From Actinomucor elegans (lineage: Eukaryota; Mucoromycota; Mucoromycetes; Mucorales; Mucoraceae): a stretch of DNA of 64,000 nt. The stretch's first letter is position 1. Each line of letters begins with the position of its first letter. Shown here one piece after another: positions 43,038 to 53,600 of this stretch. Location: the NCBI GenBank assembly GCA_026027325.1, contig JAMSLZ010000004.1, positions 620,001 through 684,000 on the forward strand, written 5' to 3'. The notes beneath the pieces are model-generated. The model was not told the origin of the DNA. It worked only from the letters and a program-made list of their open reading frames with translations, and did not search any database. The position numbers and the translations under genes are program-made.

Positions 43038-43577
43038 TATTTTTCTATATAATTGTTTTCAATTTTTAAATTTTTTATGTTGACATTATATCTAATCCAA
43101 TTCATACTATTAAGTAACGCCGAGAACATATTAGAAAAGTTAATTTTACTAGAAAATAAATCTATATTATAATAATATGTATATTAAAAAAAGGAATCTA
43201 TAATATAATTATTGAAAATAATTAAAATAAAAGTTATATATATTATTGATTAATAAATCTTTTCTTGAAAAGTATATTCAACGATGTAAGATTCATTAAA
43301 TTTATAATCAATGTATGTAATATAAGAATAATTATTAGAACAATATGAAATGAATTATTTTATTAAAGATAATCATTCAAATATACTTATATACAAATTT
43401 TTTAGGTTTATAATAAAATAACTATATAATATTTAATAAATCAGTTTAATAACATGATCAGATCATATTAATAATTGAAATAAACTTTCAAAATGCATTT
43501 TAAGTTTAATATATTTCGTGTCATATTACATTTTTATAAAAAAATCAAATTGTATTTAATCAAGTTATATATAAACT

Positions 43578-44459
43578 TTAATCTGTCAAAAACTTTTTCC
43601 ATAAATTATATTCCCTATTTTTTTTCCTCCATTGATATTCTTTTAAAAACAATAATATATCTTTTTTGTTTCTATGTCTGGGTATTATACTCTGTTTTAA
43701 TCCATTCCAAGTACCTTCAATAGTATTAGTATGTACACCTGTTATTGGATCTTTAAAATTTTTGGAATGATTTACAGTCATATGTTTATATCCTATATTC
43801 TTTAAATTATTGTATCCTTTCCATAAATCTGTATATATTGTGGTTCCTTTTTTTACATATTTTTTAATAATTAAATCTATATTATCAATATTTCTTTCTT
43901 TAATAGGGACAAAAAAAGTTTTTTTATTTTCGTTTTTTATTTTATTTTTTAACATACTTCTTTCTACACCTCCAATAATCCATGCACCTTCTACTCTATG
44001 ACCTCTATTATATTTTCTTTTAGCTATTTTACTTTCATCTACTTCTACAATTTTATTTCTACCCCCAATTTTAATATTTCTATTACTTAATAATTGCTTA
44101 TTTTTTAAATGTTTTCTAAATAATTTATTATAAGATGACACAGTATTCTTTGATATTCCTAATGTTGATGCAGTAAATGAACATGGCACTTTTCCAAGAA
44201 AATAATATAGTATATGTAATTGTATATTTAATGATAATGTTAATTTATTAAATATTGTACCTTTTAAAGGTGATATAGCTTTTCTACATTTATAAAATCT
44301 GCAAACATATAATTTTTTATTTATATTTAATTTAATATCATGGTTACATTTTAAACACTTTTCATAATGGTTAACATAGTTGTTTTCAATTAAATACAAT
44401 AGTGCTTCCTTCTCATCATCAAATATTTTTTTCAAAGATTTGTATGGTTCTATAAACAT
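43578..44459 (-). CDS. Merlin/ISXO2-like DDE transposase (293 aa, intact)
   Basis: The protein starts MFIEPYKSLKKIF at 44459. Residues about 35-75 form a zinc ribbon (CLKC ... CRFYKC) followed by SPLKGTIFNKL, the usual N-terminal signature of IS1595-type transposases. The DDE core has VEVDESKIAKRKYNRGHR (first D near residue 140), IYTDLWKGY (second D near 211) and GVHTNTIEGTWNGLK (E near 242). These are the ISXO2-like/Merlin motifs. Length fits the family. Codons are dominated by AAA, AAT and ATA, unlike the flanking CACTA genes, which suggests a different origin or long residence in an AT-biased genome. The frame is complete. Confidence 0.9.
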   Translation of the reverse strand: MFIEPYKSLKKIFDDEKEALLYLIENNYVNHYEKCLKCNHDIKLNINKKLYVCRFYKCRKAISPLKGTIFNKLTLSLNIQLHILYYFLGKVPCSFTASTLGISKNTVSSYNKLFRKHLKNKQLLSNRNIKIGGRNKIVEVDESKIAKRKYNRGHRVEGAWIIGGVERSMLKNKIKNENKKTFFVPIKERNIDNIDLIIKKYVKKGTTIYTDLWKGYNNLKNIGYKHMTVNHSKNFKDPITGVHTNTIEGTWNGLKQSIIPRHRNKKDILLFLKEYQWRKKNREYNLWKKFLTD

Positions 44460-44560
44460 ATAGTTCTATAAAAACCTTTTTAAGTTATATTTTAAATATA
44501 AAACAAAATTCAATTTTGTATAAAACAAAAATTAAAATGATTTCGGAGTTTTAATAATAA

Positions 44561-44945
44561 ACCTGAGAGTTCTTTTGGGATACATCCTTTTAGAATAAAA
44601 AGAGAACATATAATAATACATATGTCAAGATATATATATATAGAACTGTACTTCACCTTCATAAAACTAGTACGTCATAGTATTTTGATCGACCCTTTTG
44701 AGGAGATAACCTATTGTTATAAGTGTCTAAAAGAATAGAACCTACTAATTCAAGTTACAAAGACAATGTGCTATATGTTTTGATCGATACTTTTGAGGAA
44801 ATAGTGTTGTTGGAAGCATCCCAAAGAATAAAATATAGTCATAGAAGTTGTGAATTCAATGTCATAAGAAAAAATATAAAAGGTTATCCATATATCACAT
44901 ATAATACCTTTTAATTATTATCCATATAAACATACATACTTCAAA
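44561..44945. promoter_or_regulatory. Probable promoter side of CACTA D transposase
   Basis: This is AT-rich with two or three imperfect copies of a ~45-bp unit around TTTTGAGGAGATA / TTTTGAGGAAATA and AAAGAATAGAACC (44690-44840). It lies directly upstream of the transposase ATG at 44946. A short plus-strand frame here has no support as a gene. Confidence 0.4.
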
Positions 44946-47900
44946 ATGCCAGCCGTTAGAAACCAAAACAAGTACAAATGCGATAGTTGTGTAAGAACAT
45001 TTAGAACTATCAAGCAGAGATGCAACCATTATCAATATTATCGTGACCACAAGAAAAGCGTTAACCGAGCCCAAGAAGCAACCATTGGTAAATTAATAAC
45101 CTTGAACCATGTATGTTTCACTAATTCATCATCTTTATAGAACCTACTTCAATGGACCTTGGACCCATTCCAATGGAACAAGTAGAGGATGGTGGTACTT
45201 GTTGTAAACATGACTTGTTCAGTGTCCGTCACCAATCAGGTCAATGTTCGACAATGCTTATACTCAGCTTGTGCTTTGACAGCTTTGTAACGTCGGTTAA
45301 GAGATATATATGGAAATCAATGCTTAGTGCAACTAACCTTCATAAACTATCTATCACCGAATATAAAGTCGTACTAGAATGGATTACTATAAATCCTTGT
45401 TAACTCCATGAGCACAGTCTTTGACTAACTCAATCGTCTATAATATCAAGTTAAATCCGAACTTCAATTTTGTATAAATAGCTCATCATTTTAATGCTTT
45501 AATAAATCAATTCGTTTTATCAGTCTGGTTATTTTTACAGTCTTTATTATATTCGATATAACAGTACTCCTATTATCCATAATGTCAGATCCACTGATGA
45601 AAACGCGTTTACCAGCACTGAATTAAATAGTATCCAGTTCAAAGATATCTGCGATACATTCAGCATTTCTCGTGAGGCTCAAAGAGAACTTGTATATTTG
45701 ATCCGTACTATAATCAAGAACAACGACCAAGACCGCATAACTCATCCAATGGGTAAGCATCTAGTTTGACATGATTAGAACGAAACATAGGCTGATCAAA
45801 ACTTTCTTTTTTACGTACAGGTCATATTCCATCTACTGTCATGTTTCCTGACACATTGGATCACGTACTCAAAAAGAAAACTAGCATCGAGACCAAACTT
45901 CGACAAGTTTGTGTTAATGGTTGCATGCTTTTTGCTGATGATGATATCGAGACAGCTTTCTGTAAAATCCTATATGTAAAGAAAGTCGTTTTGATGATGA
46001 TGGTAAACCTCGCCGCCATATGAAGATGCTGTCAGTTGGTGAGCAGGTTGCCAAAATGCTTGGAAATACCAAGATCAGAAATATGATGAGATATCGTCAT
46101 AATTATGAATCAATTGATGGTGTTTACAAAGATTATTTTGATGGTGCTGCTTATAAGGTATTTTCACAAGGTCATGAAAGAATTTTCACTGGTGAAGATG
46201 ATGTAGCCATGGCTCTGTTTGTTGATGGTTTTCGGACAAGTAAGGGCAATACAGGTGACAAGTTGACTATTGTACATCTTCTTAACTTTAACATCCCTCC
46301 CGAGTACCGCTACCAAGACGAGTATATGCTTCAGTTAGCTATTCTTCCTGGACCAAACAATCCAAAATATATTGATACTTTCCTTCAACCTATTATTGAC
46401 GAGTTTAATAATCTGTCCACCAAAGGTTTGCTTGTTCAAAAAGATGGTATCGATATCTGTCACGCTCGTGTACATTTGGTGATGGCTACTGGTGATCTCC
46501 CTGCAGCTGCTGAATTGGCACACCATGATGGACACATGGCTACCTTTGGTTGTCGAATTTGTCGTATCAAAACCCAGCGTCATGATCATCACACTTGCTT
46601 TTTAACTATTGAAGACGAGATCCGAAACACTAACGACTTTAAGAATCCAAATGCCATCGCTGTAAGTATCACTGACAAAGAAAACAATGTTATTCCTTTT
46701 ATCAACAACAACTGAGTACTTCTCTTTTACCTTTTCATAGCATTATAACATCAAGACTCCAACACCATTTGCAAAATTACCTTCCTTTACGGGATCGACG
46801 TATTTTGGTTTGGATGAAATGCATCTTATCGGTCAAGGTATTGCCAAACATGTGTTCGAGATGCTGACTGTCACCATGGGAAAAGATTATAATAAGGCCA
46901 TCAACACCAAATACAAGCCAACCGATGAAGAACTTGAGCGTGAAGGTTATACATCTGAAAAGCAGTGGCCGTACACCTTTAACATACCAAAGGAATCCTT
47001 GATGACCATTGGTAAACTTATTGAAGCTTCGAGGGTAACTGTTCCAACGACGTTTGCATCTAAATGGGAGAATCCCATTATCAAAAGCGGCGGAAAGCGA
47101 GCAGTTGACTGGGTTGATATCCTTTTGTACATGGTTCCAACTTTGTTTGTCCCGGCACTAAATCAAGAACGATCCAAAAAGCCACTTTTGGCGTTAACAA
47201 AAGCTGCTGCATTATCATTAAAGTGGGAGCTTGATCATGAGGACCTTGCAATGATAGAAAGGTGAGCAAACTAATATCTTGCATTGTATGAAAATAACCT
47301 CACTTACATGTTCTTTAAAGTAATATAAAACAATGGAACAGCTTTTTGTTGCGAGAAATCGACGCAAAGCGCATCCATCCTGGTATCCTAAAACCAGTGC
47401 AACATTATCTTTCACACATTGTCTATATGATTAAGCAACAGGGCGTATTGAGAGCCTACTCAGCGCGTTCAATGGAAAGAAGCATTGGCAAGTACAAAAA
47501 GCTTATAAAGTCAAAAGTCAACGCTGGTGCCAATGCTGGTAATATCTTGGAGAGGCTTACAACCCGTAATCATATCAACAGTCAGTCTTGGAGTGTCCAA
47601 ACCGAACTTGACTTGTTAACGCCTCGTTCATATGCCGAGAATTCTTACAAGAACAATCCTTCTGGTGAAGCTGGTGATCCCCAACTATGGGAACCCTTTC
47701 AAGATTGTCTGGTTACGTCGTTGCCTGCTGGCGTTGATTGTCGCTTTTTTTTAAAGGCTTTGCTGAAATACTATCGTCGAACCGAGGTGAATGGCGCAAG
47801 TATTGTAGGAATTGATTCGTTTGATTCCATTTACATCGCTGGCCGAGCTTGGGCATATAATAACGTGTACACTTCGACACTGTACAAGAATTACATAAGT

Positions 47901-48336
47901 GAGCGCCGCCGAGGAAATAACTACATTATGTTTACTGCTAGCTATCTGTAAGTAAAAGCAAACTGATTTTATCATTCATAAAGAAACTTTACTAACTTGC
48001 TTTATTTGTAGCCATAGAAACAATGTTCGCGACAACTGGTTTGTTGGTTCTATTGTTTTCTTTTTTGAACATGAATTCAACAACAAGATTCAATACTTGG
48101 TGTTAGTTGATGTTGCAAGAAGTAATTCCACTACTGACTACGATAAATCGATACCAATGGTGGAATTGAACCATGAAAATGCCCACGCATATGCTGTGTG
48201 TCGTTTTGAAGATATTGTTGCTAGCGTTGGCCTTGTACGTTGCAGTTCTAGCAATAGTAGAAAGTACAAGGTTATTTCTCATCATATCTTTAAGCATGAA
48301 CTTCATAGCAGTGCTGGTGCTTTAAATCGTTTGTAA
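44946..48336 (+). pseudogene. CACTA D tnp2-family transposase, disrupted
   Basis: Exon borders match element C: 44946-45087, 45141-45752 (holding the solo LTR), 45821-46661, 46741-47261, 47321-47947 and 48012-48336; exons 4 and 6 have exactly the lengths seen in C. The C2H2 finger (CDSCVRTF...H) is in exon 1. The core motifs are FVDGFRTSK, IPPEYRYQDEYMLQLAILPG and MATGDLPAAAELA. Two lesions are visible. A 364-bp solo LTR with its 5-bp duplication interrupts exon 2. Exon 3 has lost one A near 45964-45967 (after CMLFADDDIETAFC), changing frame. Everything downstream is open, so decay is recent. Divergent from the accessory gene as in C. Confidence 0.92.
45200..45563 (+). repeat. Solo LTR of Gypsy family A
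   Basis: This is a complete 364-bp LTR with a perfect 5-bp target duplication GTACT (45195-45199 and 45564-45568) and no internal sequence. That is the product of recombination between the two LTRs of an inserted element. It sits in exon 2 of the CACTA D transposase. Confidence 0.95.
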
Positions 48337-49184
48337 AAAAAAATAAAATAAAAAAAATAAAAAGTATAAGAAAAAGACTTCGTAAATAAAAATACGAAAT
48401 AAAACCTCTTTTACACCTCAGAAATTTTGACCTTTGCCAATACAATAAAATATTTCCGTATGATTCCTCGACAATTCTGAGGTTAATGTCGCATTTAATC
48501 TCTTGAACACGTTTAGAATAAGTTATTATGTCTACCAGATCTTGTTTAAATTAAAGCTTCAAGCAGAGATTTCATTAAATTGTAGTAATCCGTGCCATTT
48601 CATTATAATTAGACCTTTAAATCTTAACTCTAGCCTGATTCCAGTCAAACATCACATCTGATTAACATTATATATTCAAAAAAAGCTTCTCAATCTACCA
48701 AAATTTTAACTTAGACTCAAAAAAGCCAATATACATTATATTTATGAATAATTATCTGTAAAGTTTAAACAACTCTTATATCACCAAGTTTACATTTTAA
48801 TAACAACGTTTTTTTTTATCTGCTTATTTTGCACAATATATAAGAAGAGGGTATGGTGTTAGTAATTAATCTAACAGTACAAATACGCTTTAAAAGACTT
48901 TAAATAAAAAAAAAATAGCCAGGTCTCCCTTATAAGTAACAGTACTAGCTGAAATTTCACTTTATTGGCATATTTTCAGCCATTATTGGCAGGTACCTGC
49001 CAATTCCAAGAAAAGTCTTTCAGTTTTTTGGCGTCAAAACTTAGAAAAAAAAATTTTCCTCAATTTTCATTGGCTAATATAACAAATTGGCATAAAATCT
49101 GCCTCTATTGGCATAATTTTAGCCACTAATTGGCATAAAATATGCCTTTATTGGCAGCTAGTAACCAATTTTTTCGCCATAGTG
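48337..49184. other. CACTA D right non-coding and subterminal repeats
   Basis: No gene is seen. From about 48960 to 49184 the motif TTGGCATAAAATMTGCC and halves of it (TATTGGCA, AGCCA) repeat in both orientations up to the TIR. They match the left end of D and differ from the TAATATTAT repeats of C. Confidence 0.75.
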
Positions 49185-49188
49185 GATA

Positions 49189-49867
49189 GATCAGAAGCCA
49201 CAGAAAGAGAAGCAGATACCATACCAGAACCACCAATGTTGGTCAAGAACAAATCAATGATACTGCTCGCCACAGCACCATTTCTAAAGGTACAGTATGT
49301 ATCAATACCATACGCCAAGGAAGCATTCAACACTGACAGATTGCGTTCTTCAATCCAAGGAAGTAGAGCTTGACCACGAGGATTTGTTGCAGAATCACCA
49401 GTAACATCACCAAGGCGTGCATTGAAATCACCGCAGATAATACTATCAGAGTGCAGAGGCAGTGAGTTGAGAGAAGAGAGCACCAGATCACGAGAGAGAC
49501 TGGGTGGAAAGTAGACACAATGCACATTGACTTTGTCAACCTTGATCGACAGAGTATATGCATTGTAAGACGGAAGTTGAGAGACAGTAAAAGGACAGTG
49601 AGGAGAAATGAGAGCAGTGACACCACCTGAGCCACGTCCATTGGCATTAGTGACAATTTGACCGTACAGATGATATTGAGACCAATCGGTAGGGATCAAC
49701 CCAGAGGTAAGCCAAGTTTCAGTAATCAGGAGGATATCACAAGAGAGAGCATGAGAAAGTACATCATGGATGGTAGTGACCCGAAGGCCATTGGCATTCC
49801 ACAATGCAAGAGAAAAGGAGCGGACGGGGGTATCAGAGGGAGTGAAAGGAGGGACTGAAGATGTCAT
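49189..49867 (-). pseudogene. LINE R ORF2, N-terminal part (APE domain)
   Basis: These are the first 226 codons of ORF2, ATG at 49867 overlapping the ORF1 stop. The APE motifs WNANG, LITETW, GDFNARLG and SSIIDLFLTN are present. The final SDH motif lies beyond the element D break, at 40103 downward. Confidence 0.9.
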
Positions 49868-50271
49868 TATTGTGACATTTCAGTATCGCTATCACCGGTA
49901 ACGTCTTCACCAGATGGCAAAGCACCAGAACTACGGAATGCAAAAGCAGCCTTCTTGGGATCCTTTTCGGCAAGACGAGAGCGAGCTTCCTTAATGGCTT
50001 GATCAAGATCACCATCATCAATCCATCCAAGTTCCACAAAGGAGCGACCAACAGAAGGGACCATCACTGGTCGAATGAACGCCAGAGTGCTGATACAGCG
50101 AGAGTGAACGAGGTTAGCCATCTCGTTTTCACGAGCATTGGCTGAGAGAGAAGCATACTTGGGGTCAGCAAGATGGGCTGGGTTTAAAGGATCAAAATCC
50201 TTAATGAACTCAGCTTCAGCCGTAGTCATAAGCTCGGTAAACTTTTCAACATACTGCGTATGTATCAGGAC
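49867..50271 (-). pseudogene. LINE R ORF1, C-terminal part
   Basis: This is the C-terminal 134 codons of ORF1 (VLIHTQYVEKFTEL ... GDSDTEMSQ), separated from its N-terminal part by Gypsy E. Gypsy E lies between two AGGAC copies, the first of them at 50267-50271. Confidence 0.92.
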
Positions 50272-50667
50272 TGTGGTGAAATCCACATATAACATTCTAC
50301 ATTATATTAAAAAGACGGGATTCATTTAATAACTATCCATCAAAAGAGGGAGTTTTGAATCACCGCTGAAAATACAATTAATTGTGGTGAAATCCACATA
50401 TAACATTCTACATTATATTAAAAAGACGGGATTCATTTAATAACTATCCATCAAAAGAGGGAGTTTTGAATCACCGCTGAAAATACAATTAATGAAGAAT
50501 GAACATAGATTAAAAAGACCTTTGATTGTTACTAAGAGACCATTTCTTTGGAAGTATAAATACAAGAGATACAAGCTAGATAGAAAAACTTAACTCACTT
50601 TGAATCAATAAAACCCCATAAAACGGTTCTAACTGATTCACTCGCTTTTTATTCAATTTTTACCGCA
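50272..50667 (+). repeat. Gypsy E 5' LTR with internal 111-bp tandem duplication
   Basis: The LTR begins TGTGGTGAAATCCACATATA and ends TTTTTACCGCA. Its first 111 bp occur twice in tandem (50272-50382 and 50383-50493). TGTGG...CCACA at the terminus can form a small hairpin. A TATAAATA box lies at 50555-50562. Directly inside the LTR is TTTTTTTCAG, not a tRNA-type primer site. Confidence 0.93.
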
Positions 50668-50699
50668 TTTTTTTCAGTTATACCTATAAAAATCTTACT

Positions 50700-53600
50700 A
50701 TGTGTCAATCAAACTCTACTCCAGTTACTATGCCTGGTTCTCCTCTCTCTGAAACTATCAATGTTGATATCCCTAATCAACTCAATGATAACATGGACGG
50801 TGTTGAAATGGGTGATGCTAATGATGTCTCCCCTACCACTTCCGTTGTTCAAACTGCTTTTGGTCAAGGTGCTACTAATACTGAAGCTAGTCAAGACACT
50901 GCTGCCAATGTTGTATCTGACTCTTCGATTGCAATCAAATCATTGATGGTTCGAAGAACTGAAGCTATTCAGCGTTACACCAGCCTACTCACCGGTAACG
51001 GGGTAGAACAATTGGGTAATGAACCTGACGCTTATGAACAAACTTTGGGACAGTTGATCAAGAATATTGACACTTACAATCATCACATTGATGTGATGAC
51101 AGCAACAATTGCCAAGAAAAGCCAACCAATTACTGCTAGTACTGAATCCACTGAAACACAAGGAACTACTAATGGTGCCTCATCGTTTACTTTTCGTTTG
51201 ACTCCAGGTGATTTGCCTAAATTCCAATTGAAAGGCGACACGGTATACTATCCTGGTGAGGATTCATACGACTCGGTTGAACATTTTTTGCGTACTTTTG
51301 AGAAGACAATCTCATCTTCCGGGTATAAGGTGGAAAACATCTGGAAACAGTGCATCGAAGCCACTCTAGCCATGGACTATGACACATGGATGAATGGTGA
51401 TCTTTTTGCCCAATCTTCTTGGGATGATGCCAGACAACTCTTCTTGTCAACCTTTGGCGGTGTCCAAGACAAGTTGGTTGCTCGTCGCCGTGTTATGAAT
51501 ATGCGTATCCGACCTAATGAAACGGTCAATGGTTTCAACCTTCGCTTTTCTCGCGCTGCTAGTGAAGCTGGATACAGCAAATTTGACTCTACTATTGCCG
51601 ATGCCTTTTTGTGTGCCTTCCCTCAATCTTGGCAAACACAAATTAACACTGTGTTGCACTCACGAGGAAAAGACTCAAGCTCTTGGATTGTAAGTGATAT
51701 CGCTGCAGCCGCATTAAATGTATATGGTCAACAAGTACCTGGTGACCCTGTCAACAATTCTGGTACTGGTATGTCTTCTTCTTCTGGTAGCAGTTCTGCG
51801 TCCACAATCAACAAGGGAAAGCGCAGAGCTGATGGTTTTGGTTCTGGTTCTGGTACTGGCTCTGGATCTGGATCTGGTAAAAGACGCACTTCTGGGTCAT
51901 ATTTTTGCCCACGACATGGAGGCAGTCGATCCAACCATGATGACAAGGACTGTTACAGTGCTTCCAAGAAACCTACTTCGTTCGCTGCTGGACCTTCTTC
52001 GTCCAATTCTACCACGTCTTCTCGTTCTGGCTCTGCTACTTCTTCCGGGCCAAGGTCTATAACGTTCTTGGGAAATACCAACGCACCATTCAGGGCAAAT
52101 GGTAATAACCCTTGCCGTTATTGCAAGAAACCTTGGTTCCGTGGGCACTCCTGTGCTGAATACCACCAAGCTATGAGGGCCAGCAATGGACCTTCTGTGC
52201 TGGCTATCAGGGCAAATAACGGTACCAACACTTCTGCTTCCGAAGAGGAAGACAAGAAGGTAAAAGAGGCCATGGAGGACCTTAACTACGACTGTAAGTT
52301 TGATGATGATGAATCACAAAACACAAGAAGTACTTTTCAACTAATGACTCCTATTTATATAGAGGGCATCCGTTTTGTGGCAAGGATAGGTACTGGTAGT
52401 GATACATCCTGCTTCAATAAAAAACAATTAAATAAAGACTTCTCTGATGTACACATAAACAAAGTCGATGGTTATTTAAACTTCTTAGCACTTAATGGCA
52501 AAGGAGAAGGCAGTAAAGCTAAAAGGATCGGTAAAACACGACCTATGACTATTACATACACGAACAATATATCTTTTAAACATGCCTTCGAAGTCGTAGA
52601 GTTTAGTGATATAATGCAAACTGAATTTGACGTATTATTAGGCACTGATATATTACCAAAGATGAATATTTATCTTGGAGGCGTTGCTTTTAACTGGCCT
52701 AATGACATTGCAAAAGAAAGTAAACAGTTTGAAAACGTTAACTTCGATAATGACAAGCATTATGACCCTGACAATGCACTATACGGAAACACTGAACAAA
52801 GAAAAGAGTATATGAAAATGATTCAGGCTTCAATTAACAAAAATATGAATATAAAACCTAAAGCTGTTTGTACCATTCCTGAATCAATCGTAAAGATTCC
52901 GATGAAGAATGTTGCTAATTGCTATGTAAGACAATACCCATTACCTGTTCATGCGAAAGCAGAAATAGAAAAACAACTTAAAGAATGGTTGGATAATGGT
53001 ATAGTCGAAAAAGCTAAGCCTAGCGCTAAGTTTCATTCACCACTATTAGCTGTACCTAAGAAGGATGAAAACGATAAGCTTACAAAGCTCCGCATTTGTT
53101 GTGACTTACGAAAAATCAATTCATCTATATCAGAAGACTTGCAAGAGAATTTTGCTGTACCAAAAATTACGGAGATCTTCGATAGAGTGTCAAAAAAGGC
53201 AAAAATCATGTCTAAAATCGATCTCAAACAGGCTTATTACTCTTTCGCTGTTGATGAGACTAGTAGAGAAGTACTATCATTCTCTTATAATCATATAAAC
53301 TACCATTGGTGTCACGCTCCTTACGGACTAAAATTTCTTACAAGCCAATACTGCAAGGTCATGAACATCTTGTTAGGTGACTTAGAAGGAGTGGAAACAT
53401 ATGTAGATGATTGTGTACTCTATAGTGAAACAATAGAAGAACACATCGATCTGATAAACACAGTGCTGGAGAAATTGACTTCTGTAAACTTGAAGATCAA
53501 TCCCGACAAATGCACATGGTTTCAGACATCATTATATTTATTGGGCTTTATCGTTGGACCTGGCATTACAAAGATCGATCATAGACGACTTTCAAACATT

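Larger units (their letters stand above)
42700..44560 (-). mobile_element. Merlin/ISXO2-like (IS1595-type) insertion in CACTA D
   Basis: A roughly 1.9-kb segment of very high AT content occupies what is a 405-bp promoter gap in element C. It contains an intact IS1595/Merlin-type transposase. I could not find clean terminal repeats or a target duplication, so the limits are set by the composition change only. Confidence 0.65.
40104..49184. mobile_element. CACTA transposon D (second family), with nested inserts
   Basis: The ends are CACTATGGCGAAAAAATTGG at 40104 and its inverse ending at 49184 (outer 14 bp identical to element C, inner bases different). The target duplication is GATA (40100-40103 and 49185-49188), a 4-bp duplication as in C. 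Gene layout matches C: accessory gene and tnp2 transposase are divergent. A Merlin/ISXO2-type element occupies the gap between them, and a family A solo LTR lies in transposase exon 2. One base is also missing in exon 3. The element can no longer make its own transposase. Confidence 0.9.

Noticed and set aside
44723..44914. 63-codon plus frame upstream of the CACTA D transposase
   Set aside because: It lies in a short repeated AT-rich promoter region and is absent from C.
50272..50493. CRISPR-like array
   Set aside because: It is a simple two-copy tandem duplication inside an LTR, without spacers, and the genome is eukaryotic.
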